Below are positions 24,501 to 35,137 of a DNA stretch of 64,000 bases, piece after piece. Each line of letters begins with the position of its first letter. Positions within the stretch are counted from its first letter, which is position 1. This stretch comes from Euonymus europaeus. Taxonomy: Eukaryota; Streptophyta; Magnoliopsida; Celastrales; Celastraceae. The position numbers were made by a program, and so were the translations under genes. The notes under the pieces were generated by a model. It was not told the origin of the DNA and ran no database searches. It saw only the letters and a list, made by a program, of their open reading frames with translations. Location of the stretch: NCBI GenBank assembly GCA_963580455.1, contig OY756972.1:20103001-20167000 (forward strand). The letters run 5' to 3'.

Positions 24501-25839
24501 GTGAACATGTAACAACCCGCGACCCACAAAAACTAACTCGCCCAGATGGTGATGTCAGCGTGACCCTACGCTCTGTACAATCTATCACAGCATCATAGTC
24601 AGTCAACCAGTCCAATCCAAGTATCACATCGTAATCAGTGAACTCCATAACATATAAGTCCGCTCGAAACTCGTGATCAGCAAATCGAAAGATACAACCC
24701 CTACAAATGCTCCTCACCACGGTACCTGACCCCAACGGAGAATCCACTACCAATCTCCTATCCAAATCCGAAATCTCTAACCCCAATGCCTCAACAAAAG
24801 AGGTAGAAATAAACGAATGCGTGGCACCGGTATCAAATAGAACACGAGCCCAAGAACTAAAAAGTAAAACTCTACCTCCAATGAAATCACGCTCTGGTGC
24901 TGGCTCAGGTGCAACTGCATAAACTCCAGCTCTCTGGCCCTGCCTCTGCTGCTGTCTCACTGGTGGTGCTGGAGGTCTGGCCCCTCTGCCTGCTGGAGCT
25001 CTAGGTGCTGGTGCTGCAAGTGCTGGGGCTCCCTGTCCTCTGCCTGATGGTGCTGTACGACTCCTCGGGCAATACCTCTGAACATGTCCTGGTAGTCCAC
25101 AAGAGAAACACAATGGGCTATCCGCCCTGGGACAGTCCGATATCATGTGCCCTGTATGACCACACGCATAACAATACAATCCAGATATGGACCCCTGTCC
25201 CTGTCGTGGACCCTGCTGTCGCTGCTGCGGACCCTGCTGTCCCTGTCTCTGAGAACTCTGCTGCTGACTCGGACGGTCCTGTCTCCTGTCCTGGAATCTC
25301 TGCCCCTGATCAGATCTGGGTCTCTGTCTCTGACCCTCAGTCCTCTGTCTACTACTGCTCCCTGAGGCAGAAGAAGTATCTCCGTACTTCCTCTTATGAA
25401 GCTCCCAATAATCCTGTGAATCAACCATGCTCCTCTCTATATCAAGTGCCCTATCAATGGACTCCCGATAAGTACGAACCATCATCCCTGCTAAACGCTC
25501 TGAAATGCGGGGTTTCAGCCCGCGCTGAAATCTCAGTATCTTCTTCTCCTCAGTGGCAATGTACTCCTCTCCATATCGGCCAAGCTCCTCAAACCGTGCC
25601 TGATACTGTGACACCGTCATATCTCTACTCTGAATCAGCTCCAGAAACTCCTTGGCCTTCGCAACGCGAATGGCCTGGGGAACATACTGTGCAAGAAACA
25701 GAGTCTCAAACTCCGTCCATGGCATCTCCATACTCTCCCTACCAATAGTCATACTCTCCCACCAGACATAAGCATCATCCTCTAAAAATGCTGAAGCCAA
25801 TAGAGCTCTTCTCTCAACAGGTATTCTGAGTGTCACCAT
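21544..25839 (-). CDS. Ty3-gypsy Gag-Pol polyprotein
   Basis: One uninterrupted 1,431-codon frame. Order: Gag (WWESM near residue 26), a Q/R-rich linker, two CCHC zinc knuckles (about 223-236 and 244-257), aspartic protease with DTGATHSF (DTG 336-338), and reverse transcriptase with [27 protein letters not shown] and FIDDIL. RNase H follows ([17 protein letters not shown]), then the integrase zinc region ([28 protein letters not shown]), the DDE core ([10 protein letters not shown]) and a chromodomain-like tail. The product is cleaved into the retrotransposon's structural and replication proteins. Only 177 nt separate the 5' LTR from the ATG, and the frame opens inside the conserved Gag domain, so about 80-100 N-terminal residues usual for the family appear to be lost. 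Confidence 0.95.
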   Translation of the reverse strand: MVTLRIPVERRALLASAFLEDDAYVWWESMTIGRESMEMPWTEFETLFLAQYVPQAIRVAKAKEFLELIQSRDMTVSQYQARFEELGRYGEEYIATEEKKILRFQRGLKPRISERLAGMMVRTYRESIDRALDIERSMVDSQDYWELHKRKYGDTSSASGSSSRQRTEGQRQRPRSDQGQRFQDRRQDRPSQQQSSQRQGQQGPQQRQQGPRQGQGSISGLYCYACGHTGHMISDCPRADSPLCFSCGLPGHVQRYCPRSRTAPSGRGQGAPALAAPAPRAPAGRGARPPAPPVRQQQRQGQRAGVYAVAPEPAPERDFIGGRVLLFSSWARVLFDTGATHSFISTSFVEALGLEISDLDRRLVVDSPLGSGTVVRSICRGCIFRFADHEFRADLYVMEFTDYDVILGLDWLTDYDAVIDCTERRVTLTSPSGRVSFCGSRVVTCSHFLDNPRYTDCLVASLTSTSEIETTTVVPVVEEYLDLFPDELPGLSPQREIDFVIELYPGTDPISIPPYRMAPAELRELDRQLRELQGLGFIRPSTSPWGAPVLFVKKKDGSMRMCVDYRKLNRVTVKNKYPLPRINDLFDQLRGSHYYSKIDLRSGYHQLRIREEDISKTAFRTRYGHYEFLVMPFGLTNAPAAFMDLMHRVFRQYLDQFVIVFIDDILVYSATEEEHMGHLEIVLQTLREHQLYAKLSKCEFWATQVKFLGHVISRDGVAVDPAKVEAVLDWRTPRTVGEIRSFLGLAGYYRRFIEGFSRIASPMTELTRKGVPFVWTDRCEQAFRELKTRLTSPPVLTIPDSGIGYHVYCDASGIGLGCVFMQQDRVVEYASRLLKPHERNYPVHDLELAAIVFALKQWRHYLYGEQFEVFSDHRSLRHLFTQKDLNQRQRRWMEYLGDYDFSLQYHPGKANVVADALSRKLAVARLSLREFELVDIIGQYRLDVSDRGDRCSLSSLVSRPALVQKVLDAQLGDAIFDDIEDMDGWIRGADGGVRFRGRLVVPEDVELRDEILREAHYSQFAIHPGATKMYRDVRRQYWWSGLKRDVAQTVLRCLTCQQVKAEHRRPPGLLQPLPLPEWKWEHVCMDFVMGLPRTVRRHDTVWVVVDRLTKTAHFLPIQQTDSVETLTRLYIREVVRLHGVPVSIVSDRDPRFTSRFWSSFQDTLGTMLSFSTAFHPQTDGQSERTIQILEDMLRSCVMDFRGDWETHIPLVEFVYNNSYQSSIQMAPFEALYGRPCRSPLCWSEVGDRPLLGPDLIQQTTEAVAVIRQRLLTAQSRQKSYADRRRRPLEFQVGDHVFLKVSPKRGIQRFGRSGKLTPRFIGPFEILERVGSLAYRLALPPQLSGVHGVFHVSMLRRYHRDPSHIIDWSTLEIGEDATYEVRPVQILDSQIRRLRSKTIPLVKVLWQHYGVQEATWEVESDMRERYPDLFTT

Positions 25840-26000
25840 CTACGTGTGTCTACCATATCCGAAACGTAAACGTATAACTACATAAGTCAAATACCTCAAA
25901 CGTAAAAGAAAATAACTCACCAGATCAGCCGGGAAGCGCGTGATGTGTAGCTGGGGAAAAACAAAAGAAACCGAATAACCACTCCAAAAACTAACTGACC

Positions 26001-26013
26001 ACCTCTGATACCA
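26001..26013 (-). other. Primer binding site complementary to initiator tRNA-Met
   Basis: Minus strand TGGTATCAGAGGT, three bases inside the 5' LTR edge. The first 11 bases match the usual iMet primer site TGGTATCAGAGC. Confidence 0.85.
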
Positions 26014-26939
26014 AACTGTCACGCCCCTCTTCCAGATAGGTGCAGATGAGCACCCATGAATCCCAGAGACGTGACCGGCAGGGAACTCCTCCGTTCCCCG
26101 AACCGGATTTACACCCCAAGCTACCCAAACACTACATAAGTAATCTCACATAAATATGTCTCAACCAAATCCCAAATACTGCCATAATGGAATGTAACAT
26201 ACAAACCAGAGTCTACAGCGGAATATCACATAGATACGGAATACCGTACAAAACACAGATACTACAGACAGACAAACCATTTCCACCAGCTACATCACGC
26301 CTCACGCATCCCTGCGCTGATCATCCACTCCGGCTATCTCACCTGAAAACATGTGAATGAAAGGGATGAGCTACAAAGCTCAGTAGGGATATAGAGGAAT
26401 ATCAATCATCAGAATAAACGGAAAGTAAAAGCTCAAGAGGTAAGTGAGATGAACAGAAACTCAAATAGTGATACACTCCCGTATCACCGAACTCCAGTAA
26501 ATCAGAGATAAAGTAAGAAAGCCTGTAAGATATAGAATGCATATAGAGAAATCATAAGTGGTACACATCACAACTCATCACAATCAATCAATCCGTAGGG
26601 TAGATGCCGAGTAGGCTCCACTACTACCATCCTCAAGTACAACTCTCAAATCAGTACTCAACCATAATCAAACTCAAATCCGTATCAACACAAATCCGTA
26701 TCAACTCATATCCATATAACAACAGAAAATCCTCCCCTGGACCCACCCTGATTCCCGCAAGGTGTCTCCCAGTCCAGGTACTCCCCAGATTGGATGAGGA
26801 TCGAGCCTACATCAGGTACTCGATAGCATCGCCTACATCGAAGAGCGTCCCCTAGGATGTACCTCACCTCAATCCGGTCTCCAGGTACGTACCCGATCAA
26901 AACCATCGATAAATCATCCAGTAAGCTGGGTTGCCCGAT

Positions 26940-27155
26940 GTGGGTCCCACGCTCTACAAATCATCCCTCCATAATCTCACAAATCATAGAAGATCATCAT
27001 AATGGAATCCTATCCGGACTCTCGAGGATAAAACCAGACATCAGGAGGTGGGCCCCACCAATGGATGTGGGCCCCACAAAAGGATAAGTGGGTCCCACAA
27101 GGATAGTGGACCCCACGAGAGAATAGGTGGGCCCCACCAGGATAGTGGGCCCCAC
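26940..27155. promoter_or_regulatory. Array of seven GTGGRYCCCAC palindromes in the LTR
   Basis: Counted in the left LTR, palindromic 11-mers start at 20180, 20288, 20307, 20328, 20346, 20367 and 20385; the same array lies here at +6,760. Each contains both TCP consensus sites (GTGGNCCC and GGNCCCAC). Six are spaced 18-21 bp apart, near two helical turns. Confidence 0.65.
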
Positions 27156-27456
27156 AGGAGACACGATGCACAAAAATACTGTCTGTCGTACATATACCTC
27201 CAAACAAACCACATATAATCATAACATATTGCAATTGCGGAAATAAATCAGATAAGAGTATAAACAGAGAAATTCCCAACCTCCGGGAATTTCACACCAA
27301 TAGACAAATAGGAGTCCGTCGAATACGGAACCCCCGGAACCCCAAATAAGAACTAGGGCAGAATCCCTACCTGGAATGTCGACTAAGCTAATCCGTAATA
27401 CGTCTGAAAACTCCAAATCAATCTCCTGCATCAAAATACGGATACGTATACACGAC

Positions 27457-27631
27457 AGTCAAAATACGAAAAGTCAACCAAAAGTCAAAGGTCAAAGTCA
27501 ACTCGGGTCAAATAGTCCACGGTCAAACCGGGTCAAATAGTCAAACCGGGTCAACCCAGTCAAAACGGGTCAAACCCGAGTCAACGGGTCAACTCGGTCA
27601 AACCCGAGTCAACTCGCCGGAGCTGAGTCAA
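27457..27631 (-). promoter_or_regulatory. Array of 17 W-box motifs (TTGACC/T) in the LTR
   Basis: On the element's sense strand, 17 copies of TTGACY occur in about 175 bp; an identical array lies in the other LTR at 20697-20871. TTGACY is the core bound by WRKY factors, which respond to pathogens and wounding. The clustering is seen directly; WRKY control is inference. Confidence 0.7.
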
Positions 27632-28437
27632 CTCGGCCGGCCGGTCGCCGGAATCCATTTTTCCGGCGAATTTTCCGGTCACTCCTACATCAAAACGAAG
27701 CCCACAACAACAGAAATCTAATGGTACCTGTCTCGTTCCAAAATTCCTGCTGAATCAACCGGGATCGAGCTTTGAAATTTTGAAAAACCGAAACTTCGCC
27801 GGCTGATTCCGCCGTCTACGGTGGTCCGATGGTGGTGATTCTACTTGGGTTTTGCTCCTCTCTTCACGAGCTTCGATTTGACACCTTACTTGCTCCGATC
27901 GGACCACAAACGAACAACTTCTTCTCTCTCTCTCTCCTCCCCCCTCTCTCTCTCTCCTTCGGCCAAATCTGCCGGAAAAACCAGAAAAATCTGGGTTATC
28001 CCAGATTTTTGGTGAAAATTACCGTTTTGCCCCTTATTCCCAAATAACACTTAAACTTCTATAATCCATAACAAATCCAATTCAACTCCGATTTAGCTGA
28101 TTCTTACGTCAATATTTTTCCAAAAATATGTAGTATTTATTAAAAATATTAAATTTGAAAAATTATTATATATTTTTTAAAATTTTGGGTTCGGGATATT
28201 ACAAGACAGGTAAGGGTATTTCTCATGTTCATTTTTCTTGTACTGTAATTGAGTGGGAAAACATCTCTGTGTTGTACATGAGGTTGTCTATTCTATGTGC
28301 GGTCCCTCTTTCTAAACGTAGAAAGTTTTGACCCCTGTTTTGATTGAGAGGAAGCAATGGTCCCTATATGCATTTTTGTCGAGTTTTGCAAGGATTATGT
28401 TAGATGTGATAGTTACAACTTTATTGTCTTTTGTATA

Positions 28438-29570
28438 GAGTGAAATCGATTTCCAGGCGACCAGTTACAAGGTGTCTTGTCTCTGAGTTTACTGCTGCTC
28501 GTGAAGTTGACAAAGGCAAACAAAGTCATGGTGTGCCTGATAGCCAAACTGTGGATGATAGTCAAAGTGTGCCTGATAGCCAAGGTGTGCCTGATAGCCA
28601 ACCAGTTGCCACTAATTTGCTGGATGATGAAGATGACGAAGTACTAGATGCTTACATGGCTGGTTTGGAGGTCCATCACTCTGATGATGTAGGAGGCTTC
28701 AATGATGATGAAGGGATGGTTGCACAAGGATCCAGCTGAATATGTGCACAACTACTATAAGAGATCGACTTATTTGAGGGTGTATAGGCATAACATTCAT
28801 CCAACAATTGGTGAGAATTTGTGGATTGAAGTTAGTGGTGATGTAATTCTCCCTCCCCCAATGAAAGCTTCGATTGGTAGACCGAAGAAAAAGCGAAGAA
28901 TGGAGCATGATGAGCACAACAGCAGCACCAAACTGAAAAGAAGGAGAGGAATTATAAAATTTACTAAATGTGGGATTGAAGGCCACAACAAGAGGAGCTG
29001 CAAGAATGAGGTATTATATTTACTATAATTATAAATAGTTTAGCTAAAATTGTGCACTACATCATGAACTAAATATTGCAGGCTGGGATGCGAGAAGGGA
29101 TATCTATTATGGATGATGCTTCCACTGGGAGAAGGTCGGTCAGAAGTGGAAGAGGAAATGTTTTAGAGAGAGGAAGAGGTACTTCAATGAGGAGGGGTGC
29201 TAGTTCTGGCAGAGGTGGTCGTGCTCCAATTGCTAGTGGTGGAGGTGCTCCAGTTGGCACCGGTAGGGGGAAGATACACCCCATTCGAGGTGGAGTTGTT
29301 TTTCGTGAACCTTCTAAAAGGGTTAGTATTATAGATGGAGCTACGGAAAGTGTTCCAAATGTGGGAGTTGAGAGCACATACATGCCATTCAAAGGGAAAC
29401 AATTTCATGGTGGAAGCATGACCCCAGGAAAGAGGACCAAAGAGAGTGCTAGGAGGCTACATACCACGGTCACAACGATTCATAGATCCAGCTCCAGTGC
29501 AAGGTATACTGCTATGGTAAATGCAAGCCAAAAATCAATATCATATGCACCCACAGAAGCACCAAAATAG
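28438..29570 (+). pseudogene. mudrA-like transposase remnant of the MULE (catalytic core deleted)
   Basis: 28438-28739 encodes an acidic segment with short repeats (DSQxVPDSQ). 28702-29010, in another frame, encodes the transposase C-terminal part, YVHNYYKRSTYLRVYRHNIHP, followed by PPPMKASIGRPKKKRR and a zinc knuckle reading KCGIEGHNKRSCKN, whose usual first cysteine is replaced. A probable intron (from GAGGTATTAT at about 29010 to GCAG at 29081) leads to an RG-rich tail (29082-29570). The MULE transposase domain expected between the first two parts is absent. Start and splice points are uncertain. Confidence 0.65.
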
Positions 29571-29907
29571 AGTTAATGTACTTGTTATTAAAACTGATTT
29601 TGTATCATGCAATATGTTAGCTAGCATGCTTAATATATCTGGCCTGTAATGTTTTGGAGAATTATTTCTGGATTTGGACACAATGCAGGTGTTATTGTTG
29701 CTGCATATTTTGGGCAATGTTTGATTATGTGATGACTATTTTGTTATGTTATGATAACTATAGTGGCTATTTTGAGACGCTTGTATGTTGTTTGAGTTTT
29801 GTTGGCTAACTGATTTTTGGCACATTTGCCATGTCATCACGTGTCAGTCCACATGTAACCATAAAATGGTTAAATATGGCCACGTCAGCATTAAATATTA
29901 ACAGGAA

Positions 29908-30040
29908 GTATGAAAACTGACCAGTGACGAAAATTGAAATAAAATGAAAAGTTGAGTTCCCCGAGTTGAACGAGTTAAAAGTTTAATGACCGATTTGAAA
30001 CGCGTCAAATCTAACAATGACTAAAAGTAGCATTTACCCC
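29908..30040 (-). repeat. MULE right terminal inverted repeat
   Basis: Inverted counterpart of 18799-18931, ending ...CATTTACCCC at 30040, followed directly by the CAAATCAAG duplication. Confidence 0.85.
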
Positions 30041-30049
30041 CAAATCAAG

Positions 30050-30600
30050 ATTGAGTCTCATATTTTTTTATAAAAAAGTCAAGTCATATAATCATCCACA
30101 TAACCAAAATATATCTTTCAATACAACCAAATCAGCAAAATATTTTTCTCAATACAATCACATCAATAAAACACATATTTCCACACAATTTATTAGCCCA
30201 ACAAAATACTACCATTATGGTATGCAATCATCTATTTATTCAATTGGGCTCCACTTCTATTACACAAAAACAAATCTCTTAATACAATCAAATCAGTATA
30301 ACACATATTTTAATACAACAATATCAACAAAACACATATCTCAATACAAAATTATTATCTAAACATCTATTTTTTTAATTTTATTATCCATTGTCCAACA
30401 AAACTACATCAAAATTAACATTGGACCTAACATCTTTTACAAAAAGTCAAACCACATATTCATTCACATCACCGAAACATATCTCTCAATACAACAACAT
30501 CACTAAAACACATATTTCAATATAATCATATCAGTTAAAACACACATTTTCATACATCATTCATCCCTCCTTATAATACTACCATTGTATTTGCTCTAAG
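30050..30600 (-). repeat. Dispersed repeat R2 with internal repetition
   Basis: Many 'caatacaatcacatcaat' and 'aaaacacatatctcaatac' phrases. It includes 'ttatccattgtccaacaaaa', as in the copy at 10795-11150, and ends with 'tttgctctaagagca'. It is non-coding. Confidence 0.45.
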
Positions 30601-30660
30601 AGCAACCATAATGATAATGCCCAATGTCTCTATTAACTTTTCAATTTAATCTAACATATA

Positions 30661-30930
30661 CTCCTTCCGTTTCAAAATAAGTATCGTTTAAAATTTTTGC
30701 ACAAGAATTAAGAAAGTTATTAAATAGCCCTAATATTAGTAAAAAATAAATGTATTGGACTGAAAAGATGAAAAGTTAATTAATGTGTCATTTATTAATT
30801 TTTCAATGAAAAACGTGAATGAAGGTAAATTTGAGAAAAAATATTAATTATGCTTTGGATTTATGAAACGACATATGTTTTGAAATAAAAATAAATTTCT
30901 AAAACGACAATTATTTATAAACGGATGAAG
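30661..30930. mobile_element. Stowaway-like MITE, copy 2
   Basis: Left end CTCCTTCCGTTTCAAAATAA; the right end read inverted is CTTCATCCGTTTATAAATAA. TA occurs on both sides (30659-30660, 30931-30932). It is collinear with the MITE at 811-1086 through 'atttttgcacaagaattaag'. Confidence 0.75.
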
Positions 30931-30944
30931 TATTATACAAAAAA

Positions 30945-31200
30945 TGGTCATACATACGTATTTACATCAGCAAAACACACATTTCAATATAACCACATAT
31001 AACATATTTTCCAATACAATTTTTTCATTAACCAAAAGTAAAGCCACTAACATTCAATTCCTACACTAAAACTAATATCAAATCTCATCTCTATTACTAA
31101 AAAATCAAGTCACATACTCAACACATTATCGAAACACATATCTCAATACAGTCATATCAATAAAAACACACATTCTCATACATTTTCTCCTTTCATTTAT
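30945..31200 (-). repeat. Dispersed repeat R2, partial copy
   Basis: Phrases 'aaaacacacatttcaatat' and 'cacatatctcaatacagtc' are shared with 30050-30600. The copy follows the MITE directly, so the MITE may have inserted into or beside an R2 copy. Confidence 0.38.
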
Positions 31201-31887
31201 CTTATTGTCGTTGTAGTTGCTTTTAGAGGGCAAAATTACTTACCCATTTTTAGCAAACACAACCTCCCAAAGCATAAACTAAAAATTTGTATATAAGCAA
31301 GAATCCATGCGATTCTCAAGTCATATATGGCTCTGTTTGGTGAAGCGGTGTCCAAAATAGTATGCTAACTTATAAGTTTTGTTGTACAGTGTCACCAAAC
31401 AAATGTCTTAAGCTGGCGATACTGCTATCTTATAAGTTACAGTACCACTAGTAAAAAATTAGCTCCAGTTTAGAATTTATTTGAGATCCGTTCACCATTT
31501 TTTTATATTTATAACTTACGTGAATATTAAATTATTCCTTTAATAACACTTAAAATTTTCGTAGTGGCCATATTTTTTAATTTTATTTTATTGACACTTA
31601 AGATTTAACTAGGAATCGTGCCCGCGCGTTGACGCGAGTTCAATTATTTTCACATGTTTTTTAATCTTGATTATTGATGTAATTTGAGCCATATTTTATT
31701 TTATGTATTCTGTTGGTTTCATTTTTTTTTTGATCTAGATAAATGCATTAATTTTGTATCATATCAGATGTGTTAGTAACAAAGCAACATAAATTTTGGA
31801 AAATAACATGAGGGTCAATTTTCACAACATTATTTGTTGCAATCCAGTAACGCAAAATGCAATGCTTATACTGTCTTTGACAACTCC

Positions 31888-32021
31888 AAGTTTGGAAATT
31901 TGGTTATCCTGAGGTGGTACAACATTTGTCTTGGCACCTCCTTCCAAAAGTACTAAGTTTGGAAATTTGATTATCCTGAGGTGGTACAATATTTGTCTTG
32001 GCAGCTCCTTCCAAAAATACT
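31888..32021. repeat. Tandem duplication of a 67-bp unit
   Basis: 31888-31954 and 31955-32021 are near-identical units beginning 'aagtttggaaatttg' and ending 'aaaagtact'/'aaaaatact', differing at a handful of bases. It lies in non-coding DNA. Confidence 0.85.
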
Positions 32022-34901
32022 GAAGAAATTACATGCTCTCTATTTCTTAGCTAGCACTACTAAGGAGTGGAGGAATTAGTGAGGCAGAAACTACTTTATT
32101 GTGAGCTTGAAATTATTGATGTAATTACTTACATGTGTGTGTAATGTCATAGAGTACTTAATTGGTCTAATTTTTCATGATGAGTTGATACCTGCTATGG
32201 TTGCTTCTAGCGTGACAAAAGATGCCTAGCAGAAATATGTACACCCTTTAGTGTGAACCAGTTTGCGTATGGATTAATTTTATCTAGATATGATAAAGAA
32301 TCATCTGGCAAATGGGATTGTGATGGAGAAAAGGAAAGCTGCAATAGCAAATCATTGACTCTAATCCTTTGGTGTAGGAAATTACTCAAAATGGTTCTAT
32401 TGAGCATAGCATGCAAGTTCTTAATTGGATGGAACGACAGGAAAATTACTGTGCGAGAATAGATATCTACAACATCATGATTAGGCTGCATGCTCGACAT
32501 AACCGGACAGATCAAGCCCTCGGGCTTGTTTTTTGAGATGCAATAATCTAGGTGTTCTTGGACCTTTTTTTTATTGTTTATGCTATGTCATTTTTTGCCC
32601 CCTCCGACAAAAGATCCTGGCTCCGCCACTGCCTCCTTCCACGATTGTGATTTCTTGCAACCATTAGAACAGTAATGAGTCTACACCAAGATTCTCAAAT
32701 TTATGCAGTTTATTTTTTATTTCTTCTGTGCATATTCAACTCAAGAAGCCACGTTAACATTCAACAACACCGACAGCAGCTAAATATACAACCTAACTAA
32801 TCTAATAATATCATCAATTAGAGTTCAACTTTGTCACTTTGACTGCAATGAACTATAAAAGACCTGGGAAGTTTATTTTGTCATCCAATGCTAACAGCGT
32901 GAGGAATTAATCAGATTAGGCCAGTTTGAATAGTGCAGGAGTTTATTTTCTCCATTTCAAATAAAATGTAACTTATGATAACATATATGATTTGATTGTT
33001 GGTCACCTCAGGATCTTGTTGTCTAAATTTAATCATACTTGATTAAAAAAACTACAAAAAATATGTAGTCTAGAGGATGACTATAATAATAGTCAACAAA
33101 TTAGCCACTGGTTTCTCTCTCCATTATTTTATAATCTCTCACCAGAGATTTGAACTGAGAATGAGAGTTGCTAGCTAAGACAGAATATCCGTAAGATTGC
33201 TCCTGTGATTATTAGAAATTTTACATAAATTATTACCAAAAAGTCATGAAGAAATATGATATGTAATGTCTAACTCATGAAAAGAGGAAACTGCAAATGA
33301 CAACTAAAATTTCACAGTAGTTACATGAGGAAGTAAATAGAACAAAATAACCAAATGCAGAAAGCAAGTGGGTCTGACTGTTAACCCAAAAATAGCAAGA
33401 AAAGCAAAGACTTGAAAATTGGCAGCAAATATTTCGGAGAGCACTTACCTTAAATACAAATATGATCACTACACATCATGAAAACCAATTGAAGAAATAG
33501 CACATTGATGCCTAGGAAAAGAAAGCAGAACAACATAAAGAAACGAAACAAAGCAATTGGATAAAAAAGAATCAATATACCCAAACAATTACAACACAGT
33601 TTGAAAGCTCTAGAAAAAATTGAACAAATCAGTAGAACATGCCATATAAATATAATAATCCTGTTACTTTTTATGAGAGAATGAAAAAGTTATATACCTA
33701 TAATAAAACAAAAGCTTATCACTGATTTTGCTAGCTTGCATTCATCGAAGAAGATGATGTAGCAATAGATTGCGAAAACTGTGAAATGGAAAAGACACAC
33801 CGTAAATAGATGTACTAAACAAAGATGATGACACAGGGGTTATAGGATTCACATATGAGCAAGAGCAATGCCTGATCAAAACCAAAGAATCGAATCTGAT
33901 ATTATAAAGCCTTAAAAATTTGAAGACCGAAGACAAAAGAACTGGATTCGCATATAAGCCAAAGAATCACAGAAAACATAAAACTGAATCAAAAAAATAA
34001 AGAAAAGGACATCAAAGTCACAGGATTTGCATATGAGCATGAGCAATACCTGAAGAGAAAGTCATAAACAAAGCCAAAACTATCTTAATCACCCATAATA
34101 ACTTGAAGACACCAAAAACAGAAGCATGGACCTAAGGCAAATGGAAAGTGAAAACAAAACCCAGACCCCAAAGGCAAACAACATGTAAAGAACCTGAAAA
34201 GACTAAGGGCAGGGGAAACAACAGTCCAATTATAGCAGGGTATCCCAAAATTTCAATGTGAAACACAATGAAAGATGAAGAGAAGGGTCAGACTGTTACT
34301 GGATTGGTCGCATGCAAACAATTTGGGGCAAGTAGCAAAATCACTTGATCATGCTGATTATCCGAACTTAAATGAAAAAAACCATATACCCTATAATCAT
34401 GCGAAGAATGAAAGCAAAAGTTGAGATCAAAAAGTAAGGCTGACATTAAAGATGCATGAAGCGGTATGAAGAGTGAAAGCAGAGCCAAAACCAAATTGAG
34501 GTAAAGTTGAGACTCAAAAGAGATTAAATTCATTAAACTAAACCAAGTAGAACAATCGAGAACCAAAATCATTCAGTAAGAAAACTAATTTAGAGAAGGA
34601 AGCAACTGAGCCAGATAGATGAAGTCAGTAGTCAGACAGACACGACATGAATTCTGAAACATTTAATAACTGATCATTCACATCAATGAAGTAAAACTAC
34701 ACTCACAAAACCAATAGAAAATTGCCCATCAATTAGTGATTGCATAGGCGGCCAGCTGTAACTTCTAATATGCGAATTTAGCTTCTCCTCTTCAATCACA
34801 GGAATCCTTGTAAAACTAATCAATGCACAAACAGATAAAACAATGAATACCTTGGATAATTGTTCTAGCAGCAGAACTTGTAAAATTCCACCTTGTAACA
34901 T
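32022..34901. other. Long stretch without a firmly recognised gene
   Basis: Moderately AT-rich with intron-like texture. On the minus strand there are donor-like sites (for example TTTAAG/GTAAGTGC at 33450) and a diverged direct repeat around 33838-33880 and 34018-34055. It may be the 3' part (introns/UTR) of the possible minus-strand gene described at 34902-35137, but no family could be recognised. Confidence 0.3.
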
Positions 34902-35137
34902 TCAAAGCTTGTTCCTTTTGAGGGCCTGCTCTTCTCTCCGCTGCTGCGCTGCCTTCAACCTTGCATTGACTTAACCACCCCACTACCTTAAAATAATTAA
35001 ATAGAGTAGGGGAAAAAACTATAAAAAACTTTATTAATTATCATCAAAACCAAAGTAGATAAAAGCAAGAAAGTAGCAACTGTCATAACAAAATTGTAGT
35101 CAAACCTGTCAATTCCCATCAATCTCAATTTGAAACC
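34902..35137 (-). CDS. Possible terminal exons of an unidentified minus-strand gene
   Basis: The last-exon candidate 34902-34959 encodes LKAAQQRREEQALKRNKL then TGA, a strongly protein-like charged tail. A phase-compatible preceding exon candidate, 35106-35137 (GFKLRLMGID, donor GACAG/GTTTG), would join to complete an Arg codon. Farther upstream, ATG-containing DNA at about 36679 on the same strand reads MSDIVRSHLIDYC and could be the 5' end, sharing a promoter with RRP7. I do not recognise the protein, and the splice sites are only plausible. Confidence 0.25.

Larger units (their letters stand above)
19257..28203 (-). mobile_element. Ty3-gypsy LTR retrotransposon, Tekay/Del-like, very young
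   Basis: An 8,947-bp element transcribed on the minus strand. The LTRs are 19257-21443 and 26017-28203 (2,187 bp each, TG...CA), and I found no difference between them by eye. A 5-bp target duplication AGACA lies at 19252-19256 and 28204-28208. A tRNA-iMet primer site and a polypurine tract sit at the expected places. The polyprotein has gag, protease, reverse transcriptase, RNase H and integrase in Ty3-gypsy order, with a C-terminal tail of chromovirus type ([20 protein letters not shown]). Lineage Tekay/Del is my inference from those tail motifs. The gag N-terminus looks missing. Confidence 0.95.
26017..28203 (-). repeat. 5' LTR of the Tekay-like element
   Basis: On the coding (minus) strand this is the upstream LTR and should contain promoter and polyadenylation signals. 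A U3/R/U5 division could not be placed by eye. Open frames inside it are by-products of palindromic repeats. Confidence 0.95.
18799..30040. mobile_element. Deletion-derivative MULE hosting a Ty3-gypsy insertion
   Basis: A Mutator-like element with long terminal inverted repeats (about 133 bp well matched) starting GGGTAAATG. It is flanked by a perfect 9-bp target duplication CAAATCAAG (18790-18798 and 30041-30049), the MULE signature. Without the nested retrotransposon it is about 2.3 kb. It keeps the N-terminal and C-terminal parts of a mudrA-like gene but not the DDE catalytic core, so it is non-autonomous. The gypsy element sits in its 5' transcribed part, right before a donor-like GGTAAGG. 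Confidence 0.87.

Noticed and set aside
25005..25748. 247-codon plus-strand frame antisense to gag
   Set aside because: It mirrors the Q/R-rich and proline-rich gag linker; a shadow of the minus-strand polyprotein.
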